Part shown: piece by piece, positions 57,089-64,000 of the stretch
Layout of the letters: the number at the start of each line of letters is the position of its first letter
How positions within the stretch are numbered: the first letter of the stretch is position 1
Origin: Arenibacter troitsensis
GTDB taxonomy: Bacteria > Bacteroidota > Bacteroidia > Flavobacteriales > Flavobacteriaceae
DNA: 64,000 nucleotides
Direction of reading: 5' to 3'
NCBI RefSeq assembly: GCF_900177645.1
Contig: NZ_FXAO01000001.1
Coordinates: 646,712 to 710,711, forward strand
Program-made: the position numbers and the translations under genes
Notes under the pieces: generated by a model
The model's database searches: none
What the model saw: only the letters and a program-made list of their open reading frames with translations
What the model was told of the DNA's origin: nothing

Positions 57089-58279
57089 ATGCAAAAGGTG
57101 GTAGTTGGACTTTCCGGAGGAGTGGATTCCAGTGTTACGGCATATCTATTAAAGGAGCAGGGATACGATGTTATTGGCCTGTTTATGAAGAATTGGCATG
57201 ATGATTCCGTGACCATTTCCAAAGAATGTCCTTGGCTGGAAGATAGTAATGATGCCCTTATAGTTGCGGAGAAGTTGGGAATACCCTTTCAAACGGTAGA
57301 TTTAAGTGCCCAGTACAAGGAACGTATTGTGGACTATATGTTCAGGGAATACGAGAAAGGGAGAACACCAAATCCGGATGTACTTTGCAATAGGGAAATA
57401 AAGTTTGATGTGTTTATGAAAATTGCCATGCAGCTGGGTGCAGACTATGTGGCAACGGGGCACTATTGTAGAAAGGGTGTGATTAAAAATGAGGATGGAA
57501 CGGAAACGTATCAGTTGTTGGCCGGTGCGGACGCAAATAAGGACCAATCTTATTTTTTATGTCAGCTATCCCAAGAACAACTTGCTAAAACCTTATTCCC
57601 TATAGGTGGGTTACAGAAGCCTGAAGTGAGGAAAATTGCTGCGGAAAATGATTTGATCACCGCAGATAAAAAGGATTCACAAGGTCTCTGCTTTATTGGA
57701 AAGGTGCGTTTGCCAGAATTTCTACAACAGAAGCTAAGACCAAAAAAAGGAGTAATTGTAGAAGTGCCGGCGGTATTGGAGCAGTATGCTAGCACCATTC
57801 CCCAATTTAATTCCAAATTGGAAGAATTGGCCTATTACGCTGAAAAGCCCCATTATGACCTAACCGATGGGAAGGTGGTAGGGGAGCACCAAGGAGCCCA
57901 CTATTTTACGAAAGGCCAGCGCAAGGGGTTGGACGTAGGGGGGACCAAAGAACCTTTATTCGTAATTGAAACCGATGTTGATCAAAATGTCATCTATACC
58001 GGTCAGGGCAAGGGGCACCCCGGACTTTACCGTAGGACATTATTTGTAAACAATGATGAATTGCATTGGGTTCGTACAGATTTGGCATTGGAAGTGGACC
58101 AGACCATGGAGGTTATGGCCAGGATAAGATATCGTCAACCGTTGCAAAAAGCAACACTATACAGGGTTGATTCCGGTTTGTATGTGGATTTCGTTGAGAA
58201 ACAATCGGCAATTACGGAAGGGCAATTTGTAGCTTGGTATATTGGAGAGGAATTGGTAGGTTCAGGTGTAATCTCCTAA
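57089..58279 (+). CDS. mnmA: tRNA-specific 2-thiouridylase MnmA
   Basis: Thiolates U34 of tRNA Lys, Glu and Gln. 396 residues. The PP-loop is [11 protein letters not shown]. The catalytic cysteines lie in [12 protein letters not shown] and [17 protein letters not shown] and [13 protein letters not shown] are also family-typical. It is cotranscribed with the T9SS subtilase (1-base gap) and then the nitronate monooxygenase. Confidence 0.95.
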   Translation: MQKVVVGLSGGVDSSVTAYLLKEQGYDVIGLFMKNWHDDSVTISKECPWLEDSNDALIVAEKLGIPFQTVDLSAQYKERIVDYMFREYEKGRTPNPDVLCNREIKFDVFMKIAMQLGADYVATGHYCRKGVIKNEDGTETYQLLAGADANKDQSYFLCQLSQEQLAKTLFPIGGLQKPEVRKIAAENDLITADKKDSQGLCFIGKVRLPEFLQQKLRPKKGVIVEVPAVLEQYASTIPQFNSKLEELAYYAEKPHYDLTDGKVVGEHQGAHYFTKGQRKGLDVGGTKEPLFVIETDVDQNVIYTGQGKGHPGLYRRTLFVNNDELHWVRTDLALEVDQTMEVMARIRYRQPLQKATLYRVDSGLYVDFVEKQSAITEGQFVAWYIGEELVGSGVIS

Positions 58280-58280
58280 A

Positions 58281-59909
58281 ATGGCCAGGACTATCCTTTT
58301 TCTATGTATTATATTCTCGGTATGGGGAGGGGCCCAAGAGCATGCCTGGGTATATTTTAAGGATAAAGACCAGGTAGAAGCGTCCATTTTAAATCCATCA
58401 AGTATATTATCCGAACGGGCAATACAAAAAAAGAACAGATTTAATATTGCCATAGACGAAAGGGATGTTCCTGTCAATGAGGATTATATTGCCCAATTAA
58501 AACTTCAAAATGGTATCACTGTCAAGGCTAAGTCCAAATGGTTCAATTGTGTTCACGTTCTTGGTAGTGTGTCGGACATATCGGCTTTAACGGATCTTCA
58601 GTTTGTAGACCATATTTCTTATGCGGATAAGGCTTTGAATGCCAAATCGAACTCCGTTACAGATGTGGGAAATGTAGTCAATAACCATAAAAACAAGTTT
58701 TTGGAACAAGGGGTGGATTTTGTCTATGGACAATCTTATTCCCAAGTAGAACAATTGGGGGTACATGTTTTGCACCAAAACAATTTTACAGGGGAGGGGT
58801 TCTTGATTGCAGTTTTGGATAGTGGCTTCCCCAATGTGGATCAAATGGATGCATTTGACCGTTTACGTGCGAACAATGGTTTATGGGGCGGATATGATTT
58901 TGTTGCTCGGTCAACAAATATTTATACAGCCAACGGAAATGATCACGGTACAAAAGTATTGTCCGATATGGCTGGTTTTGTGGACGGACAATTTGTTGGT
59001 ACCGCGCCGGATGCCCGCTACATTCTTTTTAGAACTGAAGATGCCGCTACGGAAACACCGGTGGAGGAAAGCTATTGGGTAGAGGCTGCTGAGCGTGCGG
59101 ATAGCCTTGGTGTGGATATTATTAACAGTTCCTTGGGCTATAGTACTTATGATAATCCAAGATATAACTATTCCCCAGCAGATATGGATGGAAATACAGC
59201 GTTTATTTCCAAAGGGGCCAATATAGCAACGGAAAAAGGGATATTGGTCGTGAATTCTGCAGGGAATTCCGGTGATAGTTCTTGGGGCGTTATTACGGCA
59301 CCGGCAGATGCCAATGTATTTGGTGTTGGTGCAGTTGATACCTCTAGCGACTATGTGGCATTTAGTTCCAGGGGGCCAAGTGCCGATGGAAGGATTAAGC
59401 CAGATGGGATGGCCTTGGGCGCAGGAGCAACGGTAATAGGTCCGGACGACAGATTGGTGAAAAATAATGGAACCTCTTTTGCTTCACCCATTATGGCGGG
59501 TGCCATGGCTTCCTTTTGGCAGGCCGTCCCCGATAAAAACAATATGGAGATTATGGCCATGGTAAGGGAATCCTCTTCCCGTTATCAAAATCCAAATTCC
59601 CGAATGGGTTTTGGAATACCCAATTTTTCAAAGGCATTGACACTTTTGGGAATTGATATTTCAAATTCAGGGGATGATTTGTGGTACCTATTTCCTAATC
59701 CTTCCAAGACCGACTTTCAGGTTCGGCTTCCGGAGACTTATGGGAATGCCCATGTAACGCTTTTTGATATTTATGGCAGACGTATCCTGGAAAGGCAATT
59801 AAATCAAGGTAACGAAGAAATATCCGTAGAGACTTTAAGTAGGGCCATTTACATTGTACATGTAAATGTTGATGGGGTTCGAAAGGAATATAAATTGATA
59901 AAGAACTAA
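58281..59909 (+). CDS. Subtilisin-like S8 serine protease with T9SS sorting domain
   Basis: 542 residues, exported (signal 1-19). The catalytic triad is Asp180 in IAVLDSGFPN, His222 in GNDHGTKVLSDMAG, and Ser399 in NGTSFASPIMAG, with Asn329 in NSAGNSG for the oxyanion hole. An N-terminal propeptide spans about 20-165. The C-terminal domain (about 470-542) starts YLFPNPSKTDFQVRLPE and ends VRKEYKLIKN, the type A sorting signal of the type IX system, so it is secreted through T9SS. It is encoded directly behind mnmA. Confidence 0.92.
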   Translation: MARTILFLCIIFSVWGGAQEHAWVYFKDKDQVEASILNPSSILSERAIQKKNRFNIAIDERDVPVNEDYIAQLKLQNGITVKAKSKWFNCVHVLGSVSDISALTDLQFVDHISYADKALNAKSNSVTDVGNVVNNHKNKFLEQGVDFVYGQSYSQVEQLGVHVLHQNNFTGEGFLIAVLDSGFPNVDQMDAFDRLRANNGLWGGYDFVARSTNIYTANGNDHGTKVLSDMAGFVDGQFVGTAPDARYILFRTEDAATETPVEESYWVEAAERADSLGVDIINSSLGYSTYDNPRYNYSPADMDGNTAFISKGANIATEKGILVVNSAGNSGDSSWGVITAPADANVFGVGAVDTSSDYVAFSSRGPSADGRIKPDGMALGAGATVIGPDDRLVKNNGTSFASPIMAGAMASFWQAVPDKNNMEIMAMVRESSSRYQNPNSRMGFGIPNFSKALTLLGIDISNSGDDLWYLFPNPSKTDFQVRLPETYGNAHVTLFDIYGRRILERQLNQGNEEISVETLSRAIYIVHVNVDGVRKEYKLIKN

Positions 59910-60850
59910 TGGGAAATAGAATTGCCGATCTTTTTGGAATTCAATACCCCATAATTCAGGCTGGTATGGTATGGGCCAGTGGATGGCGTTTGGCATCTGC
60001 CGTTTCCAATGCCGGGGGATTGGGGATTATAGGAGCTGGGTCCATGTATCCAGAGGTTTTACGGGAACATATAGCGAAATGTAAGTTGGCCACCAACAAG
60101 CCTTTTGGGGTCAATGTGCCTATGCTGTATCCGGATATTGAAAAGCTCATGGCGGTCATAGTAGAGCTTAATGTGAAGATTGTATTTACCTCGGCAGGAA
60201 ATCCTAAAACCTGGACTACATATTTAAAGGACAGAGGGATTACTGTTGTGCACGTAGTGAGCAGTGTGAAATTTGCCCAAAAAGCAGAGGAAGCCGGGGT
60301 AGATGCCATAGTTGCAGAAGGTTTTGAAGCCGGTGGGCATAATGGTAGGGATGAGACCACTACTTTGACATTAATTCCTGCGGTAAAGGAAAAAATAAAC
60401 GTCCCATTAATAGCTGCGGGGGGAATAGCAACAGGTAGAGCTATGTTGGCGGTTATGGTTTTGGGGGCCGATGGTGTGCAGGTGGGCAGTCGATTTGTGG
60501 CTAGCACTGAAGCTTCGTCCCACCCCTTATTTAAGCAAAAAGTAGTAGAGGCCGGTGAAGGGGCTACGCAGTTGACCTTAAAGGAATTGGCACCTGTTAG
60601 GTTGATAAAAAATAAATTCTATAACGATATTCAAAAAGCCTATGCCGGTTGTGCAACGGTAGAGGAGCTAAGGGCCCTATTGGGTAGGGCCAGGGCCAAA
60701 AAGGGGATGTTTGAGGGAGATATGGAGGAAGGTGAATTGGAAATTGGTCAGGTGGCCGCTTTAATCCATGAAATAAAACCTGCGGCCCAAATTGTGATGG
60801 ACATGATGGAGGAATTTACCCGTGCCAAAGCAGATGTTGGGCATTTGTAG
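59909..60850 (+). CDS. Nitronate monooxygenase-like flavoprotein
   Basis: 313 residues, FMN-dependent TIM barrel. Start overlaps the protease stop by one base (TAATG). Features: IQAGMVWASGWRLASAVSNAGGLGIIGAG, PFGVNVPML, EGFEAGGHNGRDE (catalytic His region), PLIAAGGIATGRA, and LGADGVQVGSRF. It probably oxidises alkyl nitronates or is an enoyl-ACP reductase-II-like enzyme. These two share the fold, and the GGHNGRD form favours the nitronate group. Confidence 0.85.
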   Translation: MGNRIADLFGIQYPIIQAGMVWASGWRLASAVSNAGGLGIIGAGSMYPEVLREHIAKCKLATNKPFGVNVPMLYPDIEKLMAVIVELNVKIVFTSAGNPKTWTTYLKDRGITVVHVVSSVKFAQKAEEAGVDAIVAEGFEAGGHNGRDETTTLTLIPAVKEKINVPLIAAGGIATGRAMLAVMVLGADGVQVGSRFVASTEASSHPLFKQKVVEAGEGATQLTLKELAPVRLIKNKFYNDIQKAYAGCATVEELRALLGRARAKKGMFEGDMEEGELEIGQVAALIHEIKPAAQIVMDMMEEFTRAKADVGHL

Positions 60851-60962
60851 GAGCAACAATCAATCCTTCCTTCTTTATTGTTATATCCCCGTATTGGGCA
60901 ATATTTTACAAAACGTCTTCGAAGCTTCCTTAAAATATGACCTGATATTTTTTTGGGCGTAA

Positions 60963-62693
60963 TTATAGTACAGAGGTTTTTAAGGAGATATCTGCATGTT
61001 TCCAGGCCTTATCATATTCCTGTTCGATCTTTTTTGCCTCCTCCGTTTTACCTTGACCAACAAGGCTTTTATGCAGTCCCATTAAAGACCAGCCGTTTTG
61101 GCGGAGTATTTCCAGGTCTTCCTTATATACTTTTTCAGCTTCTTCATATTTTTGGGCCTTTAATAAAATTGCACCTAAAGTCTGCCTTACCGGTATATGC
61201 CATGCTGTAGGTTCGCTATAAATTAACTGGTCTTCATAATATAGCGCTTGCCTTAGATATTCCAAGGCCTCTGTTGTATTACCTTTTGCATGGGCTATTT
61301 CACCGGAAACAACCCCATGTGCAATTTGGGCTATACTTGAAGATGGATTGGTGTAATTGGCCACAACAGTTTCCAATTCTGGTTCGTTCTTCATTAGCCG
61401 AAGGGCTTCCAGCTCTTCCTTGGCCTCTTTGATGTTATTTTTCCTGACAAAGGCAATTCCCCTTGCGTAATGCCAAATAAGTTTAAGGTGTTTATATTGA
61501 TCTCCTGGATAAGGTATGGTCAGAATTTCATTCCACTTTCCAAAGCGGGTATAGGCCAACAGTGGTGAGGAAGCAAAATCTTGTAAAAATGGCAAAGTTG
61601 CCATTTCGCCTATAGGTACTTTTTCCGCTGTTTTTTTTGCGGCGTCAATAGCTAGGTCACTGTTGCCCAAGAGGGTAGCGGCAGACCATAGAAAGTGTAG
61701 ATTGTGCGGGTAATAGCCCAATGGATACATGCCCTGGGAATAGCATTGCGAGATATAATCCTCATCTGCCAAAATAGCTGCTTGATTTACCTTTACCGCA
61801 TCCTCATACCTGCCTACCCTTATATAAATATGTGAAGGCATATGTACAATATGGCCTGCTGCGGGCATTAGGGACCCTAGTTTGTCCGCACTGGGAATGG
61901 CGAGGTCTGGTTTGGGAAGCTCCACCATATGAATATAATAATGATGGGCTCCTGGATGGTCGGGATTCAGGATCATTGCACGCTCCAAGGCAACTTTTCC
62001 CTTTAGTGTATTGGGAGCTGGATTGCCAACATTGTCCCAATAATTCCAAGGCATGGTATTCATAATGGAGGCAGCGTACAAGGTCTGTATATGGGCATCC
62101 TCTGGAAATGCTTCCACTACTTTTTCCATGGCACTCATATAGGCCATGTTCAATTCTGAAATTTCTTTAGTTAAATCACCGCTATATCTGTGGGTTAAAG
62201 CTTCTATTAAAGCTTTTTCCTTGGGAGAACTGTTTTGGGACAGGTTTTTGGCTTTTAATATTGCTTCAAAAGATTTTTTTCTGCGCTCGTCATCCGGCAT
62301 GGGGTCATTTATATTAGGGCCCAATGCGTAGGCCTGTCCCCAATAGGTCATGGCAGCCTTTGGGTCGAGTCGCGATGCTTCCATAAACGAACGGTGGGCT
62401 TCGGCATGGTTAAAAGCAAAGGTAAGTTTTACGCCTTGATCAAAATAAGCTTGGGCCTTTTGGTCTTTTGTGCTTATGCCGAAATGTAAATTACCTAGGT
62501 TCTCGAACAGCGGTGCAATTTGTTGGGTGGTATCCACATTGCTCAATAGGTATTTGGCAACGGTACATTTCATGGAGTAAAAACTGGCTTCCTGTGTTAC
62601 CTCCAATACCTTTGGAGAGGTTTGAGGCGTCCAAAAATAGGCTATGGCCATTAGCACTATCAAGAATATGGACAAACTTGACTTTGTTTTCAT
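60963..62693 (-). CDS. Exported TPR-repeat protein
   Basis: 576 residues. A signal/anchor (1-20) is followed by tetratricopeptide repeats, for instance AQAYFDQGVKLTFAFNHAEAHRSFMEASRLDP and EAAEKVYKEDLEILRQN-type repeats near the end. The centre contains HHYYIHMVELP and GHIVHMPSHIYIRVGRYEDAV, with clustered histidines seen in a family of secreted TPR proteins. Histidines could bind a metal. The function is unknown. It is preceded by an inverted repeat at 62757-62782. Confidence 0.8.
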   Translation of the reverse strand: MKTKSSLSIFLIVLMAIAYFWTPQTSPKVLEVTQEASFYSMKCTVAKYLLSNVDTTQQIAPLFENLGNLHFGISTKDQKAQAYFDQGVKLTFAFNHAEAHRSFMEASRLDPKAAMTYWGQAYALGPNINDPMPDDERRKKSFEAILKAKNLSQNSSPKEKALIEALTHRYSGDLTKEISELNMAYMSAMEKVVEAFPEDAHIQTLYAASIMNTMPWNYWDNVGNPAPNTLKGKVALERAMILNPDHPGAHHYYIHMVELPKPDLAIPSADKLGSLMPAAGHIVHMPSHIYIRVGRYEDAVKVNQAAILADEDYISQCYSQGMYPLGYYPHNLHFLWSAATLLGNSDLAIDAAKKTAEKVPIGEMATLPFLQDFASSPLLAYTRFGKWNEILTIPYPGDQYKHLKLIWHYARGIAFVRKNNIKEAKEELEALRLMKNEPELETVVANYTNPSSSIAQIAHGVVSGEIAHAKGNTTEALEYLRQALYYEDQLIYSEPTAWHIPVRQTLGAILLKAQKYEEAEKVYKEDLEILRQNGWSLMGLHKSLVGQGKTEEAKKIEQEYDKAWKHADISLKTSVL

Positions 62694-62756
62694 GACGTTG
62701 ATGTTTTATGTTGATGCCGTTAGGTATATTTTGGATTTCCAAAACGTTGCAATACC

Positions 62757-62782
62757 TCAACCTATGTTTGATGATAGGTTGA
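62757..62782. promoter_or_regulatory. Inverted repeat upstream of the TPR gene
   Basis: TCAACCTAT (62757-62765) and ATAGGTTGA (62774-62782), 8 bases apart, 64-89 bases before the TPR start. It is followed on the plus strand by CTTTATTTTT, so it might also work as a plus-strand terminator, although no plus-strand gene lies upstream for 1.9 kb. Confidence 0.35.
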
Positions 62783-63033
62783 CTTTATTTTTAATAAGGA
62801 CTGTTTAATTGCGAGGGGAAAATTTGTGATCGTTTAAATATAGGGGAGATAAAAAACTAAATATTGCGATAACTAAAAGTAGTGAATTCTAGGAGGTTAT
62901 ACAAGTATTAAATGCTTGGTGTTGGTGAAAGAAAGCCCTTGAAGTTGATATTCCGCATACTATGGGATGGCCATTTCTATGAATTATAGCGGTCAAGAAT
63001 GTTTCATTGGAAATTTCTTGGCAATAGCTTCCT
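62783..63033. other. Intergenic region between the TPR and DUF2007 genes
   Basis: No gene is recognised here. It is AT-rich at the left and carries the 3' flank of the DUF2007 gene at the right. Confidence 0.4.
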
Positions 63034-63258
63034 TTAGTTACCAATAACTCTTTGGACAATACTTTGCGCTTTTCCCAGCTCATTGGCATGGACATAGATC
63101 TCTTGGTTCCCTTGAATGGCGGATCCAAAACCAGCCAACCTTCCGGATTCGGATTCATCCTTTATCACCGGTATTATTCCAACTTCCTTTAGTTGATTAA
63201 CTATGGTCTGTACTGAAATAAAACTACCTGAAAATATGCGGGTATAGTTGGAATTCAT
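63034..63258 (-). CDS. DUF2007 protein, 74 aa
   Basis: A small soluble protein. IFSGSFISVQTIVNQLKEVGIIPVIKDESESGRLAGFG and QEIYVHANELGKAQSIV match the DUF2007 (putative signal-transducing protein) fold. The role is unknown. Transcribed alone, divergent from the small membrane-protein gene. Confidence 0.85.
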   Translation of the reverse strand: MNSNYTRIFSGSFISVQTIVNQLKEVGIIPVIKDESESGRLAGFGSAIQGNQEIYVHANELGKAQSIVQRVIGN

Positions 63259-63347
63259 TTTTTTAGTATAGGTAAACTGTTGTTAAGATACAAAATTTAT
63301 ATAAAGGCAATCAGGTAATATTTATTTGGGCATTAGTATCTTTGTTA

Positions 63348-63731
63348 ATGATGAAAAGTATGTTTTTTGTTTTAATTGCTATCAGTACCTCCTGGTCCTT
63401 GAGTGCACAATTGGATGGGGATAAGGTGCTTCATTTTGGTGCTGGGGCCATTAGTGGAATTGTAGGTGCTACACTAGCGGATAAAGTTTCCAGAGGAGAT
63501 CCCTATTGGAGATTTGCCGGAGCGATAACGGCTAGTTTGTTGGCGGGCTTGGCCAAGGAGGCCTATGATGAGAATAAGTACGAGGGTTGGGATAATGGAG
63601 ATTTGGCAGCAACTGTGTTGGGTGGTGTAACTGCAGGGGTTACTATTAACCTTTTTTCAGGGAAGAAAAACAAAAAGAAAGCTGTGGCATTGACTTTACT
63701 GAGCCCAAAGAAAGGAATTGATTTTGATTGA
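63348..63731 (+). CDS. Small membrane/periplasmic hypothetical protein, 127 aa
   Basis: A signal peptide (MMKSMFFVLIAISTSWSLSAQ) is followed by a glycine-rich region with two hydrophobic helices: LHFGAGAISGIVGATLADKV and WRFAGAITASLLAGLAKEAYDENKYEGWDNGDL, then TVLGGVTAGVTINLF. The KVLHFGAGA, GALAKEAYD and DLAATVLGG pattern matches a YfiM/DUF2279-like family seen in Bacteroidetes. The function is unknown. The start is ATG 63348 or 63351. A TATCTTTG box (63337-63344) ends just before it. Confidence 0.75.
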   Translation: MMKSMFFVLIAISTSWSLSAQLDGDKVLHFGAGAISGIVGATLADKVSRGDPYWRFAGAITASLLAGLAKEAYDENKYEGWDNGDLAATVLGGVTAGVTINLFSGKKNKKKAVALTLLSPKKGIDFD

Positions 63732-63760
63732 AAATCCATAAATCTGGACGTTACCAAATT

Positions 63761-64000
63761 TTAGATTAACCCTCTCGCTTTTATTTCCAAATATTTGTTG
63801 ATGGTATTTATGGTCAAGTGCTCTGGTTTTGTTAGAATGGTCTGTATGCCGTATTTCCTTAGTTCGTTAACGATAAGTTTCTTTTCATAAACAAATTTCT
63901 CTGCAATGGTTTTTTCAAATATTTGTTGGATGGTCTCGGCCTTTTCATCCGTAAATTTGATCAATTCTGTGTTTTCAAAGAAAATGACCACTAATAAATG
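63761..64000 (-). CDS. DUF58 domain protein, C-terminal part (5' end outside window)
   Basis: About 80 codons run in from the right edge (HLLVVIFFENTELIKFTDEK) to the stop. IAEKFVYEKKLIVNELRKYGIQTILTKPEHLTINTINKYLEIKARGLI matches the C-terminus of DUF58 proteins as I remember them. DUF58 proteins accompany MoxR ATPases and von Willebrand-type batA/batD genes, which would lie beyond the window. A GTG at 63991 is not the real start, because the frame stays open to the edge. Confidence 0.8.
   Translation of the reverse strand, partial: HLLVVIFFENTELIKFTDEKAETIQQIFEKTIAEKFVYEKKLIVNELRKYGIQTILTKPEHLTINTINKYLEIKARGLI

Noticed and set aside
63989-63991. GTG as the start of the DUF58 fragment
   Set aside because: The frame stays open to the right edge and upstream residues fit the DUF58 family, so the gene is truncated by the window.

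Overview
The window comes from a member of the phylum Bacteroidota, almost certainly a Flavobacteriaceae bacterium and probably marine. The DNA is AT-rich, promoters resemble the Bacteroidetes pattern (TTTG, about 20 bases, TAnnTTTG), one protease ends in a type IX secretion (T9SS) sorting domain, and several genes are typical of the group: bacillithiol BshC, an Lnb/DUF4105 protein, a GNAT-nitrilase fusion, DUF6428, and the secA/DUF2795 and pyrG/yidC neighbourhoods. I cannot name the genus. I saw no rRNA, tRNA, CRISPR array, transposase or phage gene.

Layout. Positions 1-2.4 kb hold the edge of what looks like a flexirubin/aryl-polyene pigment cluster: a tyrosine ammonia-lyase cut by the left edge and a flavin-dependent halogenase-like enzyme. 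From 2.5 to 16.6 kb lies a patchwork of stress and accessory genes: an MFS pump, a methyltransferase, an arsenic operon (arsR, DUF6428, arsC, acr3) with two operator-like sites, a DUF3050 protein, fabF, and a tetR / AhpD-like / FrnE-like group with two matching palindromic operators. Three near-identical copies of a 79-residue secreted peptide (5.64, 10.01 and 14.61 kb) are scattered through this stretch. Each has the same roughly 156-base upstream module, and two are followed by a 39-residue membrane peptide. I recognise no described function for this family, and it is the most interesting feature here. A 58-residue membrane protein at 16.4 kb abuts a strong terminator.

From 16.6 to 32.6 kb come mostly housekeeping and envelope genes: secA, DUF2795, cobalamin adenosyltransferase, ABC-F, Lnb-like DUF4105, pssA, and a kdsD-tatC-AhpD-like-lptB operon divergent from recQ, then an LD-carboxypeptidase. 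From 32.7 to 42.4 kb are secreted and surface proteins (carboxypeptidase-regulatory-like, GH20 hexosaminidase lipoprotein, M14 peptidase), the GNAT-nitrilase fusion, RluF and DUF1569. From 42.6 to 64 kb are bshC, a PLP decarboxylase, guaA, a five-LysM periplasmic-binding protein, OsmC, DUF922, a Tat-exported TIM-barrel protein, DUF3820, pyrG, yidC, mnmA, a T9SS subtilase, a nitronate monooxygenase, a TPR protein, DUF2007, a small membrane protein, and a DUF58 protein cut by the right edge.

How the genes fit together: secA, tatC and yidC serve protein export and membrane insertion, and several window products carry Sec, Tat, lipoprotein or T9SS signals. kdsD, lptB and pssA serve outer-membrane building. 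bshC, OsmC, FrnE-like, two AhpD-like proteins and ArsC suggest a low-molecular-weight-thiol redox network.
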